A stretch of 6,507 nt of DNA from Acidaminococcaceae bacterium (GCA_024405585.1 JAKSOM010000054.1:1-6507), one strand, 5' to 3'. Numbered from the stretch's first letter, positions 1 to 6,507 are shown. Program-made: numbers and translations. The notes: generated from the letters alone by a model not told the origin.

Positions 1-939
1 CGTCAGTCCCTCCATGAAGGGCAATCCGCTCTCAATTGCAAAACCCTCAGCCGCAGGAGTACCGGAATCCGGCACAGAAATAACTACATCCGCCTTGAAC
101 TTTCCCTTGGTCTCCCTGGCCAGCTGCCGCCCCAAATTAATCCTGGCCGCATAAACATCCTGCCCATCAATGATGGAATCATTGCGGGCGATATAAACAT
201 ACTCAAAAACACAATGGGCGCAATGCTTCGGCACCCTTTTGCACCAGCTCCTGTGTACGGGGTCAGATGTCCCATTATCAATAACAACCATCTCACCGGG
301 AGCAACATCCCCCACCAGCTCCGCTCCCACCAATTCAAAAGCGCAACTTTCACTGGCAACGCACCAGCCCCCATCCATCTTGCCCAAACACAAAGGCCTG
401 AACCCGTAACGGTCTCTGGCAGCAATGAGTTTGTTATCCGTCATCAGAACCAACGCAAAGGCACCTTTCAAACGGCTCAAGGCATCGCTGATTTTCTCTT
501 CAAGGGTACTCTTTCGGCTCTTGGCAATCAGCTGCAAAACCACTTCCGAATCCACGGTGGTATTAAAAATGACCCCCTGCTGCTGCAATTCATGCCGCAA
601 CGCCCCCGCATTATTGATGGTACCGTTGCAGGCCAGCGCCAAATCCCCGTCATGATAGAACACCCGCAGGGGCTGAATATTAATTTCCTGATCCAATCCC
701 GCATTGCTATAAAGCACATGCCCCAAAGCCAAATGTCCCTGCAAATCACCAAACCCCTCCGGGAAAACCTCCGTCACCAGGCCCTTGCCCTTTTTGCTCC
801 GCATCCTTTTACCGTCCGCAGTACAAATCCCGGCGGACTGCTGGCCACGATGCTGCAAACTGAACAGCCCCCAATAAGTGTACTGGGCCACATCCACGCC
901 GGGATTATAAATACCGAAGACGCCACATTCGTCTTTCAT
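1..939 (-). CDS. purF: Amidophosphoribosyltransferase (glutamine PRPP amidotransferase), 3' end cut by window edge
   Basis: PurF catalyses the first committed step of de novo purine synthesis: PRPP plus glutamine gives phosphoribosylamine. The 313 residues present cover the class II (Ntn) glutaminase domain, about residues 5-230, and the start of the phosphoribosyltransferase domain. The protein starts [10 protein letters not shown], so removal of a four-residue propeptide would expose catalytic Cys5. Visible motifs are [10 protein letters not shown] (28-37), the oxyanion Asn-Gly (N105-G106), DSEVV (130-134), PGEM (214-217), [10 protein letters not shown] (246-255) and VPDSGTPAA (289-297). 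The PRPP loop lies beyond the window. The usual GHVRYxTxG is GHVLYSNAG here (73-81) and the usual AHNG is ACNG (103-106), both odd for a glutaminase. Cys243 aligns with a Cys that ligates the Fe-S cluster in the B. subtilis enzyme, but that Cys is not diagnostic alone. The start is ATG at 939: no other start codon lies between it and the in-frame purE stop, and GGGGAG stands 10 nt upstream. The gene follows purE after 21 nt, so it is co-transcribed. Confidence 0.95.
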   Translation of the reverse strand, partial: MKDECGVFGIYNPGVDVAQYTYWGLFSLQHRGQQSAGICTADGKRMRSKKGKGLVTEVFPEGFGDLQGHLALGHVLYSNAGLDQEINIQPLRVFYHDGDLALACNGTINNAGALRHELQQQGVIFNTTVDSEVVLQLIAKSRKSTLEEKISDALSRLKGAFALVLMTDNKLIAARDRYGFRPLCLGKMDGGWCVASESCAFELVGAELVGDVAPGEMVVIDNGTSDPVHRSWCKRVPKHCAHCVFEYVYIARNDSIIDGQDVYAARINLGRQLARETKGKFKADVVISVPDSGTPAAEGFAIESGLPFMEGLT

Positions 940-960
940 CTCTTCCCTGCTCCCCGTCCT

Positions 961-1455
961 TTACTTTGCCGCCCGCTGGGCAGCCAATTTGGCCGCCTTT
1001 GCGGCCACTTCACGCTTCATCTGTTCCCTGGCTTCAGCCAATTTACCCACCAGTTCCGGATGGCCAACAGCCAAAATTTCCACCGCAAACAAAGCCGCAT
1101 TCTTCGCTCCGTTGATGGCCATGGTGGCCACGGGAACACCCCCGGGCATTTGCACAAAACTCAGCAAGGCATCCATGCCCCCCAAAGGCGTGGCATTGAT
1201 GGGAACACCGATGACGGGCAAAGTAGTATAAGCCGCTATCACCCCGCCCAAATGGGCCGCCGCTCCGGCCGCCGCAATAATCACCTCCACCCCCCGGTCC
1301 CTTGCCCCTTGGGCAAACTTCTGCACCAACTCGGGCGTACGATGGGCTGAAGCAACAACCACTTCCACTTCCACCCCATATTCCTTCAAGGTATTTTCCG
1401 CCGGCTCCAAAATGGGCCAGTCCGAATTACTTCCCATAACAATCGCAACTTTCAT
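961..1455 (-). CDS. purE: N5-carboxyaminoimidazole ribonucleotide mutase, PurE class I
   Basis: PurE converts N5-CAIR to CAIR in de novo purine synthesis; in class I systems PurK makes the substrate, but purK is not in this window. The product is 164 aa, the normal class I length. Motifs seen are GSNSDW (8-13) for phosphate binding, SAHRTPE (36-42) with catalytic-region His38, AGAAAHLGG (63-71, often AHLPG in relatives), [17 protein letters not shown] (83-99) and [15 protein letters not shown] (102-116). The tail (about 147-164) is rich in Ala and Lys. The start is ATG at 1455, 9 nt after an AAGGAG ribosome binding site. The reading frame stays open upstream to 1638, but that extension overlaps clpB and the promoter region and has no family similarity. 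The gene has its own predicted promoter and PurBox-like operator, and purF follows 21 nt downstream. Confidence 0.96.
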   Translation of the reverse strand: MKVAIVMGSNSDWPILEPAENTLKEYGVEVEVVVASAHRTPELVQKFAQGARDRGVEVIIAAAGAAAHLGGVIAAYTTLPVIGVPINATPLGGMDALLSFVQMPGGVPVATMAINGAKNAALFAVEILAVGHPELVGKLAEAREQMKREVAAKAAKLAAQRAAK

Positions 1456-1464
1456 AATAACCAT

Positions 1465-1470
1465 CTCCTT
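1465..1470 (-). promoter_or_regulatory. Ribosome binding site of purE
   Basis: AAGGAG on the minus strand lies 9 nt before ATG 1455. It decides the start: the in-frame ATG at 1464 would have no spacing to this site, and the residues encoded upstream do not belong to the PurE fold. Confidence 0.85.
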
Positions 1471-1508
1471 TTCTGATATCTTAATATAGAAGCTACTTTT
1501 TCGCAACG

Positions 1509-1551
1509 AAATACGAACAATTTGAAATTTCCTTTCAAATTGTTCGTTCCA
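1509..1551. promoter_or_regulatory. Perfect 15-bp inverted repeat matching a PurBox pair (candidate PurR operator)
   Basis: The arms ACGAACAATTTGAAA (1513-1527) and its exact reverse complement (1533-1547) flank a 5-nt centre. B. subtilis-type PurR binds two inverted PurBoxes, consensus roughly AWWWCCGAACWWT, spaced 16 or 17 bp. Plus-strand AAATACGAACAAT (1509-1521) fits with one mismatch, and the opposing box (1539-1551, read on the minus strand as TGGAACGAACAAT) keeps the CGAAC core. The gap between boxes is 17 bp (1522-1538). The palindrome begins at about the predicted purE transcription start, where a bound repressor would block initiation. No U-tract follows on either strand, so it does not look like a terminator. 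In the purE transcript it would form a long 5' stem-loop. The assignment to PurR is inferred; the symmetry and location are seen directly. Confidence 0.7.
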
Positions 1552-1552
1552 T

Positions 1553-1581
1553 ATCATACAATCGCTCACCTTTTTCATCAA
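1553..1581 (-). promoter_or_regulatory. Predicted sigma-A promoter of purE-purF
   Basis: On the minus strand a -35 box TTGATG (1581-1576) and a -10 box TATGAT (1558-1553) are separated by 17 bp. They match the consensus at four and five of six positions. The start point would be near 1546-1547, at the outer edge of the inverted repeat. The promoter lies in the gap between clpB and purE, which supports separate control of the purine genes. No start site is known from data. Confidence 0.55.
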
Positions 1582-1609
1582 AGGCCTGCCAACAAAGTAT
1601 AAAACGATT

Positions 1610-3727
1610 TTAACAAGTAACAACATCAATGGTGTCATGATCCAGGACTACCCTTACCTCATCCCCCGCCTTAATCTGCCCCGCAATAATCTTCCTACCC
1701 AGCAGATTTTCAACGGTATGCACAATCAGCCGCTTCAGTGGTCTTGCCCCGAAAGCGGGATCAAAGCCCGCCTTAGCCAGATAGGCAACCGCCTCATCCG
1801 TCACTCCCAACTTGATTTGGGTCTGCTTTGCCAGCCGCACCCCCAATTCCTGCAGAATCAGACGGACGATGCTCTTAATCTCCTTTTCGCCCAAAGCATT
1901 GAAGGTAATGATGTCGTCCACCCTGTTCAGGAACTCCGGACGGAAGAAGTGCATCAGCATCTGCTGCACCTTCTCCCTGCCCATCACACCTTCCGCCATA
2001 ATCTCCTGGCTGCCCAAATTGCTGGTCATAATGATAAGGGTGTTTTTGAAATCCACCATCCGGCCCTGACCGTCCGTCAGCCGGCCATCATCCAGCACCT
2101 GCAGCAGCACATTGAAAACATCTGCGTGGGCCTTTTCGATTTCATCCAGCAAAATAACACTGTAAGGATGGCGGCGGACCTGCTCCGTCAGCTGACCCCC
2201 CTCCTCATAACCCACATACCCGGGAGGCGCACCAATCAGACGGGTGACACTGAATTTCTCCATATATTCGCTCATGTCGATGCGAATCATATTCCGCTGG
2301 TCATCAAAAAGCACCTCCGCCAGGGTCTTGGCCAACTCCGTCTTGCCCACACCGGTAGGGCCCAGGAAGATGAAGGAGCCGATGGGTCTGTTGGGGTCCT
2401 TGATTCCGGCACGGGCACGGACAACCGCCTCCGTAACCGCCTTCACCGCCTCGTCCTGGCCGATGACCTTTTCATGCAGAATATCCTCAAGATGGGCCAG
2501 TTTCGCCCGCTCTCCCTGACCGATACGGGAAAGGGGAATGCCGGTCCAGGTGGAAACCACTCTGGCAATGTCTTCCTCGTCCACCTCTTCCCGCAACAGT
2601 TTGTTACCCCCAGAACCGCCACTGAGCTCCGTCAACTCCTTTTGCAGAGCAGGCAATTTGCCATATTGCAACTCTGCCAACTTGTTCAGGTTGTACTCCC
2701 GTTCCGCCTGCTCCATTTCCTGCTTCACCCCATCGATTTGGCGTTTCACCTCCCGGACCCTGGTGATGCCCGCCTTTTCACTTTCCCAACGCTTTACCAA
2801 TTCCTCCGTGTCGGAACGCATCTTTTTCAGTTCATCCTGCAACTTGGCCAGACGGTCCTTGCTAACCTGATCATCCTCTTTTTGCAATGCCTGCTCTTCA
2901 ATCTCCAGTTGCAAAATACGCCGCTTGCCCTCATCCAATTCCGCCGGCAAGGAATCAATCTCCGTCCGCAGACGGGCCGCCGCCTCATCCACCAAATCAA
3001 TGGCCTTATCCGGCAAAAACCTGTCGCTGATGTAACGGTCTGAAAGCACCGCCGCACTGACCAAGGCCGCATCCTTAATTCTAACCCCATGATGCACCTC
3101 ATAACGCTCCCGCAAACCACGTAGGACGCTGATGGTATCCTCCACACTGGGGGGATTGACCAGCACGGGCTGGAAACGGCGTTCCAAAGCGGAATCCTTT
3201 TCGATATACTTCCTGTATTCATTCAAAGTGGTAGCGCCGATGCACCGCAATTCACCCCGAGCCAGCATGGGTTTCAGAATATTGCCCGCATCCATAGCTC
3301 CCTCCGCCGCCCCGGCGCTGACCACGGTGTGCAATTCATCAATGAACATAATAATCTGTCCTGCACTTTCCGTAACCACCCTGAGCACCAATTTCAACCG
3401 TTCCTCAAATTCACCCCGAAACTTGGCCCCCGCCACCAGTGCTGCCAAATCCAGTGCATAAAGGGTCTTGTTCTGCAAGCCCTCCGGCACATCACCGGCA
3501 ATAATCCTTCTGGCCAGTCCCTCCACAATAGCGGTCTTGCCAACCCCCGGCTCGCCAATAAGCACCGGATTATTCTTTTTCCTCCGGCTCAAAATTTCCA
3601 CTACCCGACGGATTTCCTCATCCCTGCCGATGACCGGGTCCAATTTGCCATCCTTAGCCCTTTGGGTCAAATCCTGCCCGAATTTTTCCATTACCTGTTG
3701 TTTCTGTTCCTTTGTCAATTCCTGCAT
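1610..3727 (-). CDS. clpB: ClpB-type AAA+ disaggregase lacking the N-terminal domain
   Basis: ClpB is a cytosolic hexameric ATPase that works with DnaK to pull proteins out of aggregates. The product is 705 aa against about 860 for full-length ClpB. It opens with a stretch resembling the ClpB linker and enters the first AAA+ module directly. Module 1 has GRDEEIRR (34-41), Walker A GEPGVGKT (58-65), pore loop AKFRGE (101-106, Phe where Tyr is usual), Walker B with D130-E131, and Arg-finger candidates R183-R184. A coiled-coil middle domain (about 257-378) identifies it as ClpB rather than ClpC or ClpA. Module 2 has Walker A GPTGVGKT (456-463), pore loop GYVGYEEGG (503-511), Walker B with D528-E529, and sensor 2 GARPLKR (660-666). 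ATG 3727 was chosen because AAAGGA lies 9 nt upstream; ATGs at 3733 and 3736 are too close. No N-domain is encoded upstream, where the promoter and the metH end lie. The reading frame is intact. Confidence 0.95.
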   Translation of the reverse strand: MQELTKEQKQQVMEKFGQDLTQRAKDGKLDPVIGRDEEIRRVVEILSRRKKNNPVLIGEPGVGKTAIVEGLARRIIAGDVPEGLQNKTLYALDLAALVAGAKFRGEFEERLKLVLRVVTESAGQIIMFIDELHTVVSAGAAEGAMDAGNILKPMLARGELRCIGATTLNEYRKYIEKDSALERRFQPVLVNPPSVEDTISVLRGLRERYEVHHGVRIKDAALVSAAVLSDRYISDRFLPDKAIDLVDEAAARLRTEIDSLPAELDEGKRRILQLEIEEQALQKEDDQVSKDRLAKLQDELKKMRSDTEELVKRWESEKAGITRVREVKRQIDGVKQEMEQAEREYNLNKLAELQYGKLPALQKELTELSGGSGGNKLLREEVDEEDIARVVSTWTGIPLSRIGQGERAKLAHLEDILHEKVIGQDEAVKAVTEAVVRARAGIKDPNRPIGSFIFLGPTGVGKTELAKTLAEVLFDDQRNMIRIDMSEYMEKFSVTRLIGAPPGYVGYEEGGQLTEQVRRHPYSVILLDEIEKAHADVFNVLLQVLDDGRLTDGQGRMVDFKNTLIIMTSNLGSQEIMAEGVMGREKVQQMLMHFFRPEFLNRVDDIITFNALGEKEIKSIVRLILQELGVRLAKQTQIKLGVTDEAVAYLAKAGFDPAFGARPLKRLIVHTVENLLGRKIIAGQIKAGDEVRVVLDHDTIDVVTC

Positions 3728-3736
3728 AATCATCAT

Positions 3737-3742
3737 TCCTTT
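3737..3742 (-). promoter_or_regulatory. Ribosome binding site of clpB
   Basis: AAAGGA on the minus strand, within AGAAAGGA. Three in-frame ATGs follow at 3736, 3733 and 3727. Only the one at 3727 has a normal 9-nt spacing, so it is the preferred start; the TTG at 3790 lies inside the palindrome and has no ribosome binding site. Confidence 0.75.
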
Positions 3743-3777
3743 CTGCTTTGCAATAATATCTCTACCCACAAAAACGA

Positions 3778-3799
3778 GGTTGTGAACCAAATCACAACC
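3778..3799. promoter_or_regulatory. Rex-like operator palindrome over the predicted clpB start point
   Basis: Arms GGTTGTGA (3778-3785) and TCACAACC (3792-3799) are perfect inverted repeats around 6 nt. The inner 18 bp, TTGTGAACCAAATCACAA (3780-3797), differ at one position from the Rex operator consensus TTGTGAA-N4-TTCACAA. Rex is the NADH-sensing repressor common in Bacillota. The site starts 2 bp after the -10 box and so covers the predicted start point, a typical repressor position. Two alternatives exist. It also contains TGTGA-N6-TCACA, the CRP-type half-site arrangement. It could also act as a hairpin terminator for metH, because GUUUUUG follows the stem two nucleotides later. The operator reading is favoured by the match and the position. 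Confidence 0.6.
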
Positions 3800-3801
3800 C
3801 C

Positions 3802-3830
3802 ATTCTACAACTCAAAAGTCAAAAAGTCAA
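3802..3830 (-). promoter_or_regulatory. Predicted sigma-A promoter of clpB
   Basis: On the minus strand a -35 box TTGACT (3830-3825) and a -10 box TAGAAT (3807-3802) are separated by exactly 17 bp; each matches five of six consensus positions. The -35 begins 7 nt after the metH stop codon. The predicted start is near 3795, inside the Rex-like palindrome, and leaves a leader of about 70 nt before clpB. Confidence 0.7.
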
Positions 3831-3855
3831 ATACTTTTTAATTTTTTTGACTTTT
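3816..3855. repeat. Tandem AAGTCAAA copies with an inverted third copy at the metH/clpB junction
   Basis: AAGTCAAA occurs twice in direct tandem (3816-3823 and 3824-3831). AAAAGTCAAA (3822-3831) is also the exact reverse complement of TTTGACTTTT (3846-3855), with 14 nt between. The second tandem copy contains the clpB -35 box, and the inverted copy lies in the last codons of metH. The AGTCAAA unit resembles the CtsR heptad (RGTCAAA), but the spacing is 1 bp rather than the usual 3. The inverted arms could form a weak AU-rich hairpin at the end of the metH message. Confidence 0.6.
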
Positions 3856-6201
3856 CGCAAATTTCACTGCCTCCACCGCATTGGCGGCGTAACCGTCCGC
3901 CCCGATTTTGGCGGCATATTCCTCCGTAAGCACCGCACCACCAACCAAAATTTTACTTTTTACACCTGCACTCTTCAGTGCCTGAATGGTTTTCACCATT
4001 GCTTTGACGGTAGTAGTCATCAGAGCGCTGAGCCCCACCACAAAGGCCTGTTGCTCCCGGGCGGCATGCACAACAGTCTCCACGGGAACATCCTTCCCCA
4101 AGTCAACTATCTTGTAACCGTAATTTTCCAAAATCACCTTAACTATATTCTTGCCAATATCATGGATATCTCCCTCCACGGTGGCAAGAACAATCACCGG
4201 CCCGTCGCTCTTCCCTGTGCCCACTTTGGTCTTAATAACCTCAAAAGCCCCCTTGGCAGCATCTGCACTCATCAAAAGTTGGGGCAGAAAGGCCTTTTTC
4301 TTTTCAAAATCCTCCCCCACTTTGTTAAGAGCCGGTATCAGGGAATTATTGATGATGTCCAAAGGTTCCCGTTGAGACAACTCCTTTTCCGTTGCGGCAC
4401 GGGCCGTCTCCACCAATCCCCCCAAAATGGCCTCATAAACACACATCTGTGGCTGAACATTCGGTCCGGTTGCTTCCTTTTTGCCGCCAAAAATCTGCAA
4501 CAGTTCCTGCAGATTTTCATCCAGCCCGGCCAAACCCTTATAAGCGTAGTAAACCCCCAGCATATTCCGGCTTTGGGGATTGATAATACCCAAAGAAAGA
4601 CCTCTCTGCAAAGCCATAGCAAAAAAGGTACTGTTAACCTCATCCCGGCTTGGCAACCCAAAAGAAATGTTGGATACTCCCAACACAGTAGGCACGCCCT
4701 GCTCATGCAGTGCCTGCAAAGTGTCCAGAGCCACCACTGCATTGTTGCTGCCCGCTCCAATAGTCAGGGCCAGAGGATCAACAATAATATGTTGACGGGG
4801 GATTCCCATCTGCTCCGCCCGTGTAACAATCCTCTCAGCAATAGCCATCCTCCCCTTTACATCAGCCGGAATGCCCCCCTCATCAAGGGTCAGTGCCACC
4901 ACCATGGCCCCATACTTTTTAACCAACGGCAAAATTCTTGCCATACTCTCCTCCGAACCGTTCACGGAATTAAAAACGGGAATCCCGTTATAACGGCGCA
5001 AAGCCGCCTCTGCCGCCACCCCATCCGCAGTATCAATTTGCAAAGGAATACCCAAGATTCCCTGAATACCCTCAACAGCACGGGGCAGCAATTCTTTCTC
5101 ACTGACCCCCGGGGTTCCCACATTAAGATCAAGAATATGGGCACCGGAACGAACCTGTTCCAATGCCAAACGGCAAAGATAATCTATATCCGTATTCCTC
5201 AATGCTTCCTGCAAAACCTTCTTCCCAGTAGGGTTCAGCCGTTCACCAATAATCTTAGGTTCCCTTCCCAAAACAATCGTCCTGTCATAACTGGTGCAGA
5301 AACATTGCTCCGCAACATTTCTCACCACAGGCGACAGGCCCCGGCATTCCTCCACCAGGGCTGCAATATGTTTTGGCGTGGTACCGCAGCATCCTCCCAA
5401 GGCCGATGCCCCCGCCTCCACCAGTTTTCTGCTCCAGGCCGCAAATTCGACGGGCTGAACATCATAACAGGTAATCCCGTTCCGCTCCACCGGCAAACCG
5501 GCATTAGGATTCACAATGATAGGAATATCCACAGCACCGGCCATTGCAGGTAACAAACCGGTCACCTGTTCAGGTCCCAACCCGCAATTAAACCCCACAG
5601 CATCACAACCCAGGGCCTTCGCCAAACGGGCGGCGGTCTCCGGATCCGCCCCATTCAACATTCTTCCGGAGCGATCAAACGTGTAAGTGGCCAAAACCGG
5701 CAAATCGCAATTCTCCCTGGCCGCCAAAATTGCCGCCTTCATTTCATAGGTATCGCTCATAGTTTCAATAAGCACCGCATCCGCCCCGGCATCGGCCCCG
5801 GCTATAACAATTTCACCAAATAACTTTACCGCATCCTCAAAATCCAAATCACCGTAGGGCCTGAGCAATTTGCCCAAGGGTCCTACATCCAAGCACACCA
5901 ACGCTCCAAAGGGCTCCGCCGTTTCCTTAGCCAGCTTTACAGCCGCCGACACCACCTGAGCCACCGTATAACCGCTGCCCTGCAACTTCAACCCATGGGC
6001 ACCAAAAGTACAGGTCTTCAACAAATCAACCCCGGCCTGCAAATAACTCAAATGCACATCTCTGATAATCTCAGGATGGGTAATGTTCCACAGTTCCGGA
6101 ATCTCCCCCGGCTCCAGTCCCCGTTTCTGCAGCTCCGTACCCATGGCCCCGTCAAAAAACAATATTTCTTTTCCCAGTACATCCAACAGATTTTTCTTCA
6201 T
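3838..6201 (-). CDS. metH: Cobalamin-dependent methionine synthase, short form without reactivation domain
   Basis: This enzyme transfers the methyl group of 5-methyl-THF through cobalamin to homocysteine, giving methionine and THF in the cytosol. The product is 787 aa against roughly 1,150-1,230 for full MetH, since the C-terminal SAM-binding module is absent. Module order: homocysteine methyltransferase barrel (about 1-290) with zinc ligands C206 (GFNCG) and C271-C272 (GGCCGTTP); pterin-binding barrel (about 312-565) with GERLNPTGKK (319-328), DLNVG (358-362), DPLALTIGAG (475-484) and GVSNISFGLPSR (508-519); cobalamin cap (about 582-660) with LLMSADAAK (642-650); and a B12 domain (667-787) with D678-x-H680-x-x-G683, where His680 is the expected axial ligand, plus S725 and G754-G755. 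The start is ATG 6201, 9 nt after AGGAAAGG; TTG 6207 is too close to it. The preceding gene encodes the missing reactivation module, as in other split systems such as that of Thermotoga. Confidence 0.95.
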   Translation of the reverse strand: MKKNLLDVLGKEILFFDGAMGTELQKRGLEPGEIPELWNITHPEIIRDVHLSYLQAGVDLLKTCTFGAHGLKLQGSGYTVAQVVSAAVKLAKETAEPFGALVCLDVGPLGKLLRPYGDLDFEDAVKLFGEIVIAGADAGADAVLIETMSDTYEMKAAILAARENCDLPVLATYTFDRSGRMLNGADPETAARLAKALGCDAVGFNCGLGPEQVTGLLPAMAGAVDIPIIVNPNAGLPVERNGITCYDVQPVEFAAWSRKLVEAGASALGGCCGTTPKHIAALVEECRGLSPVVRNVAEQCFCTSYDRTIVLGREPKIIGERLNPTGKKVLQEALRNTDIDYLCRLALEQVRSGAHILDLNVGTPGVSEKELLPRAVEGIQGILGIPLQIDTADGVAAEAALRRYNGIPVFNSVNGSEESMARILPLVKKYGAMVVALTLDEGGIPADVKGRMAIAERIVTRAEQMGIPRQHIIVDPLALTIGAGSNNAVVALDTLQALHEQGVPTVLGVSNISFGLPSRDEVNSTFFAMALQRGLSLGIINPQSRNMLGVYYAYKGLAGLDENLQELLQIFGGKKEATGPNVQPQMCVYEAILGGLVETARAATEKELSQREPLDIINNSLIPALNKVGEDFEKKKAFLPQLLMSADAAKGAFEVIKTKVGTGKSDGPVIVLATVEGDIHDIGKNIVKVILENYGYKIVDLGKDVPVETVVHAAREQQAFVVGLSALMTTTVKAMVKTIQALKSAGVKSKILVGGAVLTEEYAAKIGADGYAANAVEAVKFAKSQKN

Positions 6202-6210
6202 ATCCAAAAC

Positions 6211-6218
6211 CCTTTCCT
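6211..6218 (-). promoter_or_regulatory. Ribosome binding site of metH
   Basis: AGGAAAGG on the minus strand stands 9 nt before ATG 6201 and favours that start over the in-frame TTG at 6207. The 61-nt gap between the upstream gene and metH (6202-6262) shows no convincing promoter or terminator, so the two genes are probably on one transcript. Confidence 0.75.
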
Positions 6219-6262
6219 CGAAGGTCTCTGCAGTTTGCCTGCAATGAAATTTTAGCTATAAC

Positions 6263-6507
6263 TTATCGTCTGTATTGACAATTTCTCAATCCGCAGGCAT
6301 CACAACGGCTTGCCGGCCCACTGACCGCCGGTCCCAGCCCCACTACCGCAGTAACACTTTTCACAGGGGCCATCATGCCCGATGATGTCAAAGTCAAACC
6401 AAGACTCCGGGTATCCAACATCCTGAAAAATTCTGTTTGTTCTGCCAAACCCCAATCACCATACCCCGGCGAAAATCTTGCTGTACATGACAATCCTTCT
6501 CTTAATG
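6263..6507 (-). CDS. Stand-alone methionine synthase reactivation (SAM-binding) protein, 5' end outside window
   Basis: Only about the last 80 residues are present; the frame is open to the window edge, so the TTG at 6493 is not its start. The domain reductively methylates inactive cob(II)alamin on MetH using SAM and an electron donor. RFSPGYGDW matches the R-x-x-x-G-Y SAM-binding signature of the MetH C-terminal domain. It is followed by LTLTSSGMMAPVKSVTAVVGLG, in two parts: LTLTSSGMM and APVKSVTAVVGLG, a conserved stretch of the family. The end, CDACGLRNCQYRR, is the Cys-rich tail I associate with free-standing versions. It lies 61 nt upstream of a metH that lacks exactly this module, and the two proteins very likely work as partners. 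Confidence is limited mainly by the missing N-terminal part. Confidence 0.85.
   Translation of the reverse strand, partial: LREGLSCTARFSPGYGDWGLAEQTEFFRMLDTRSLGLTLTSSGMMAPVKSVTAVVGLGPAVSGPASRCDACGLRNCQYRR

Noticed and set aside
214..1350. Plus-strand open frame of 378 codons opposite purF and purE
   Set aside because: It spans two real genes and their junction on the other strand and shows no protein family features.
1570..1609. Possible terminator hairpin after clpB
   Set aside because: Only a 5-bp stem (CCTTT/AAAGG) can be formed and no U-tract follows; it also overlaps the predicted purE -35 box.
1456..1609. Purine riboswitch in the purE leader
   Set aside because: The predicted leader is short and contains only one long simple hairpin, without the three-way junction and conserved loop residues of that class.
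1456..1638. N-terminal extension of PurE with a hydrophobic start that looks like a signal segment
   Set aside because: It overlaps the clpB end, the predicted promoter and the inverted repeat; the good ribosome binding site and the family length both support ATG 1455.
1637..3043. Long plus-strand open frame of 468 codons opposite clpB
   Set aside because: It is antisense to well-supported clpB, lacks any recognisable domain, and is rich in His, Gln, Leu and Arg as expected from reading the opposite strand of a coding sequence.
3728..3790. Upstream start for clpB at TTG 3790
   Set aside because: The TTG lies inside the palindrome near the predicted transcription start, has no ribosome binding site, and the extra residues have no ClpB similarity.
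3728..3837. HrcA-type CIRCE element before clpB
   Set aside because: The expected TTAGCACTC-N9-GAGTGCTAA is absent; the palindrome present has a different sequence.
3847..5553. Plus-strand open frame of 568 codons opposite metH
   Set aside because: It is a shadow of metH: low-complexity composition, no domain and no ribosome binding context that would outweigh the clear MetH motifs.

Overview
The window carries five protein-coding genes, all on the minus strand: a stand-alone methionine-synthase reactivation protein (5' end outside the window), a short cobalamin-dependent methionine synthase (metH), an N-domain-less ClpB disaggregase, purE, and the first two thirds of purF. Reading in the direction of transcription, the order runs from high to low coordinates. 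Protein features suggest a Bacillota member, probably an anaerobe of the Clostridia or Negativicutes type. The reasons are the split MetH, the B. subtilis-like PurF start (a short propeptide ending in Glu before Cys), the strong AAGGAG-type ribosome binding sites, and operator-like palindromes resembling Bacillota PurR and Rex sites. The exact lineage cannot be fixed from the sequence alone.

Layout. 6507-6263: C-terminal part of the MetH reactivation (SAM-binding) protein. 6201-3838: MetH modules for homocysteine, folate and cobalamin, with no reactivation module; together the two genes make up a complete methionine synthase system. 3837-3728: intergenic stretch with a near-consensus sigma-A promoter (17-bp spacer) and a Rex-like palindrome over the predicted start point. 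3727-1610: clpB, with both AAA+ modules and the coiled-coil middle domain but no N-terminal domain. 1609-1456: intergenic stretch with a promoter and a perfect 15-bp inverted repeat that fits a pair of PurBoxes 17 bp apart. 1455-961: purE. 939-1: purF, running off the window after residue 313.

How the genes fit together. MetH and its activator recycle 5-methyl-THF to THF and make methionine. PurF and PurE belong to de novo purine synthesis, which also draws on folate one-carbon units, so the two metabolic blocks are linked through folate. ClpB sits between them with its own apparent promoter and is probably regulated separately.

No mobile elements, tRNA or rRNA genes or CRISPR arrays were seen. 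The most interesting material is regulatory (the two palindromes) and structural (natural loss of the ClpB N-domain, and unusual residues in the PurF glutamine pocket).
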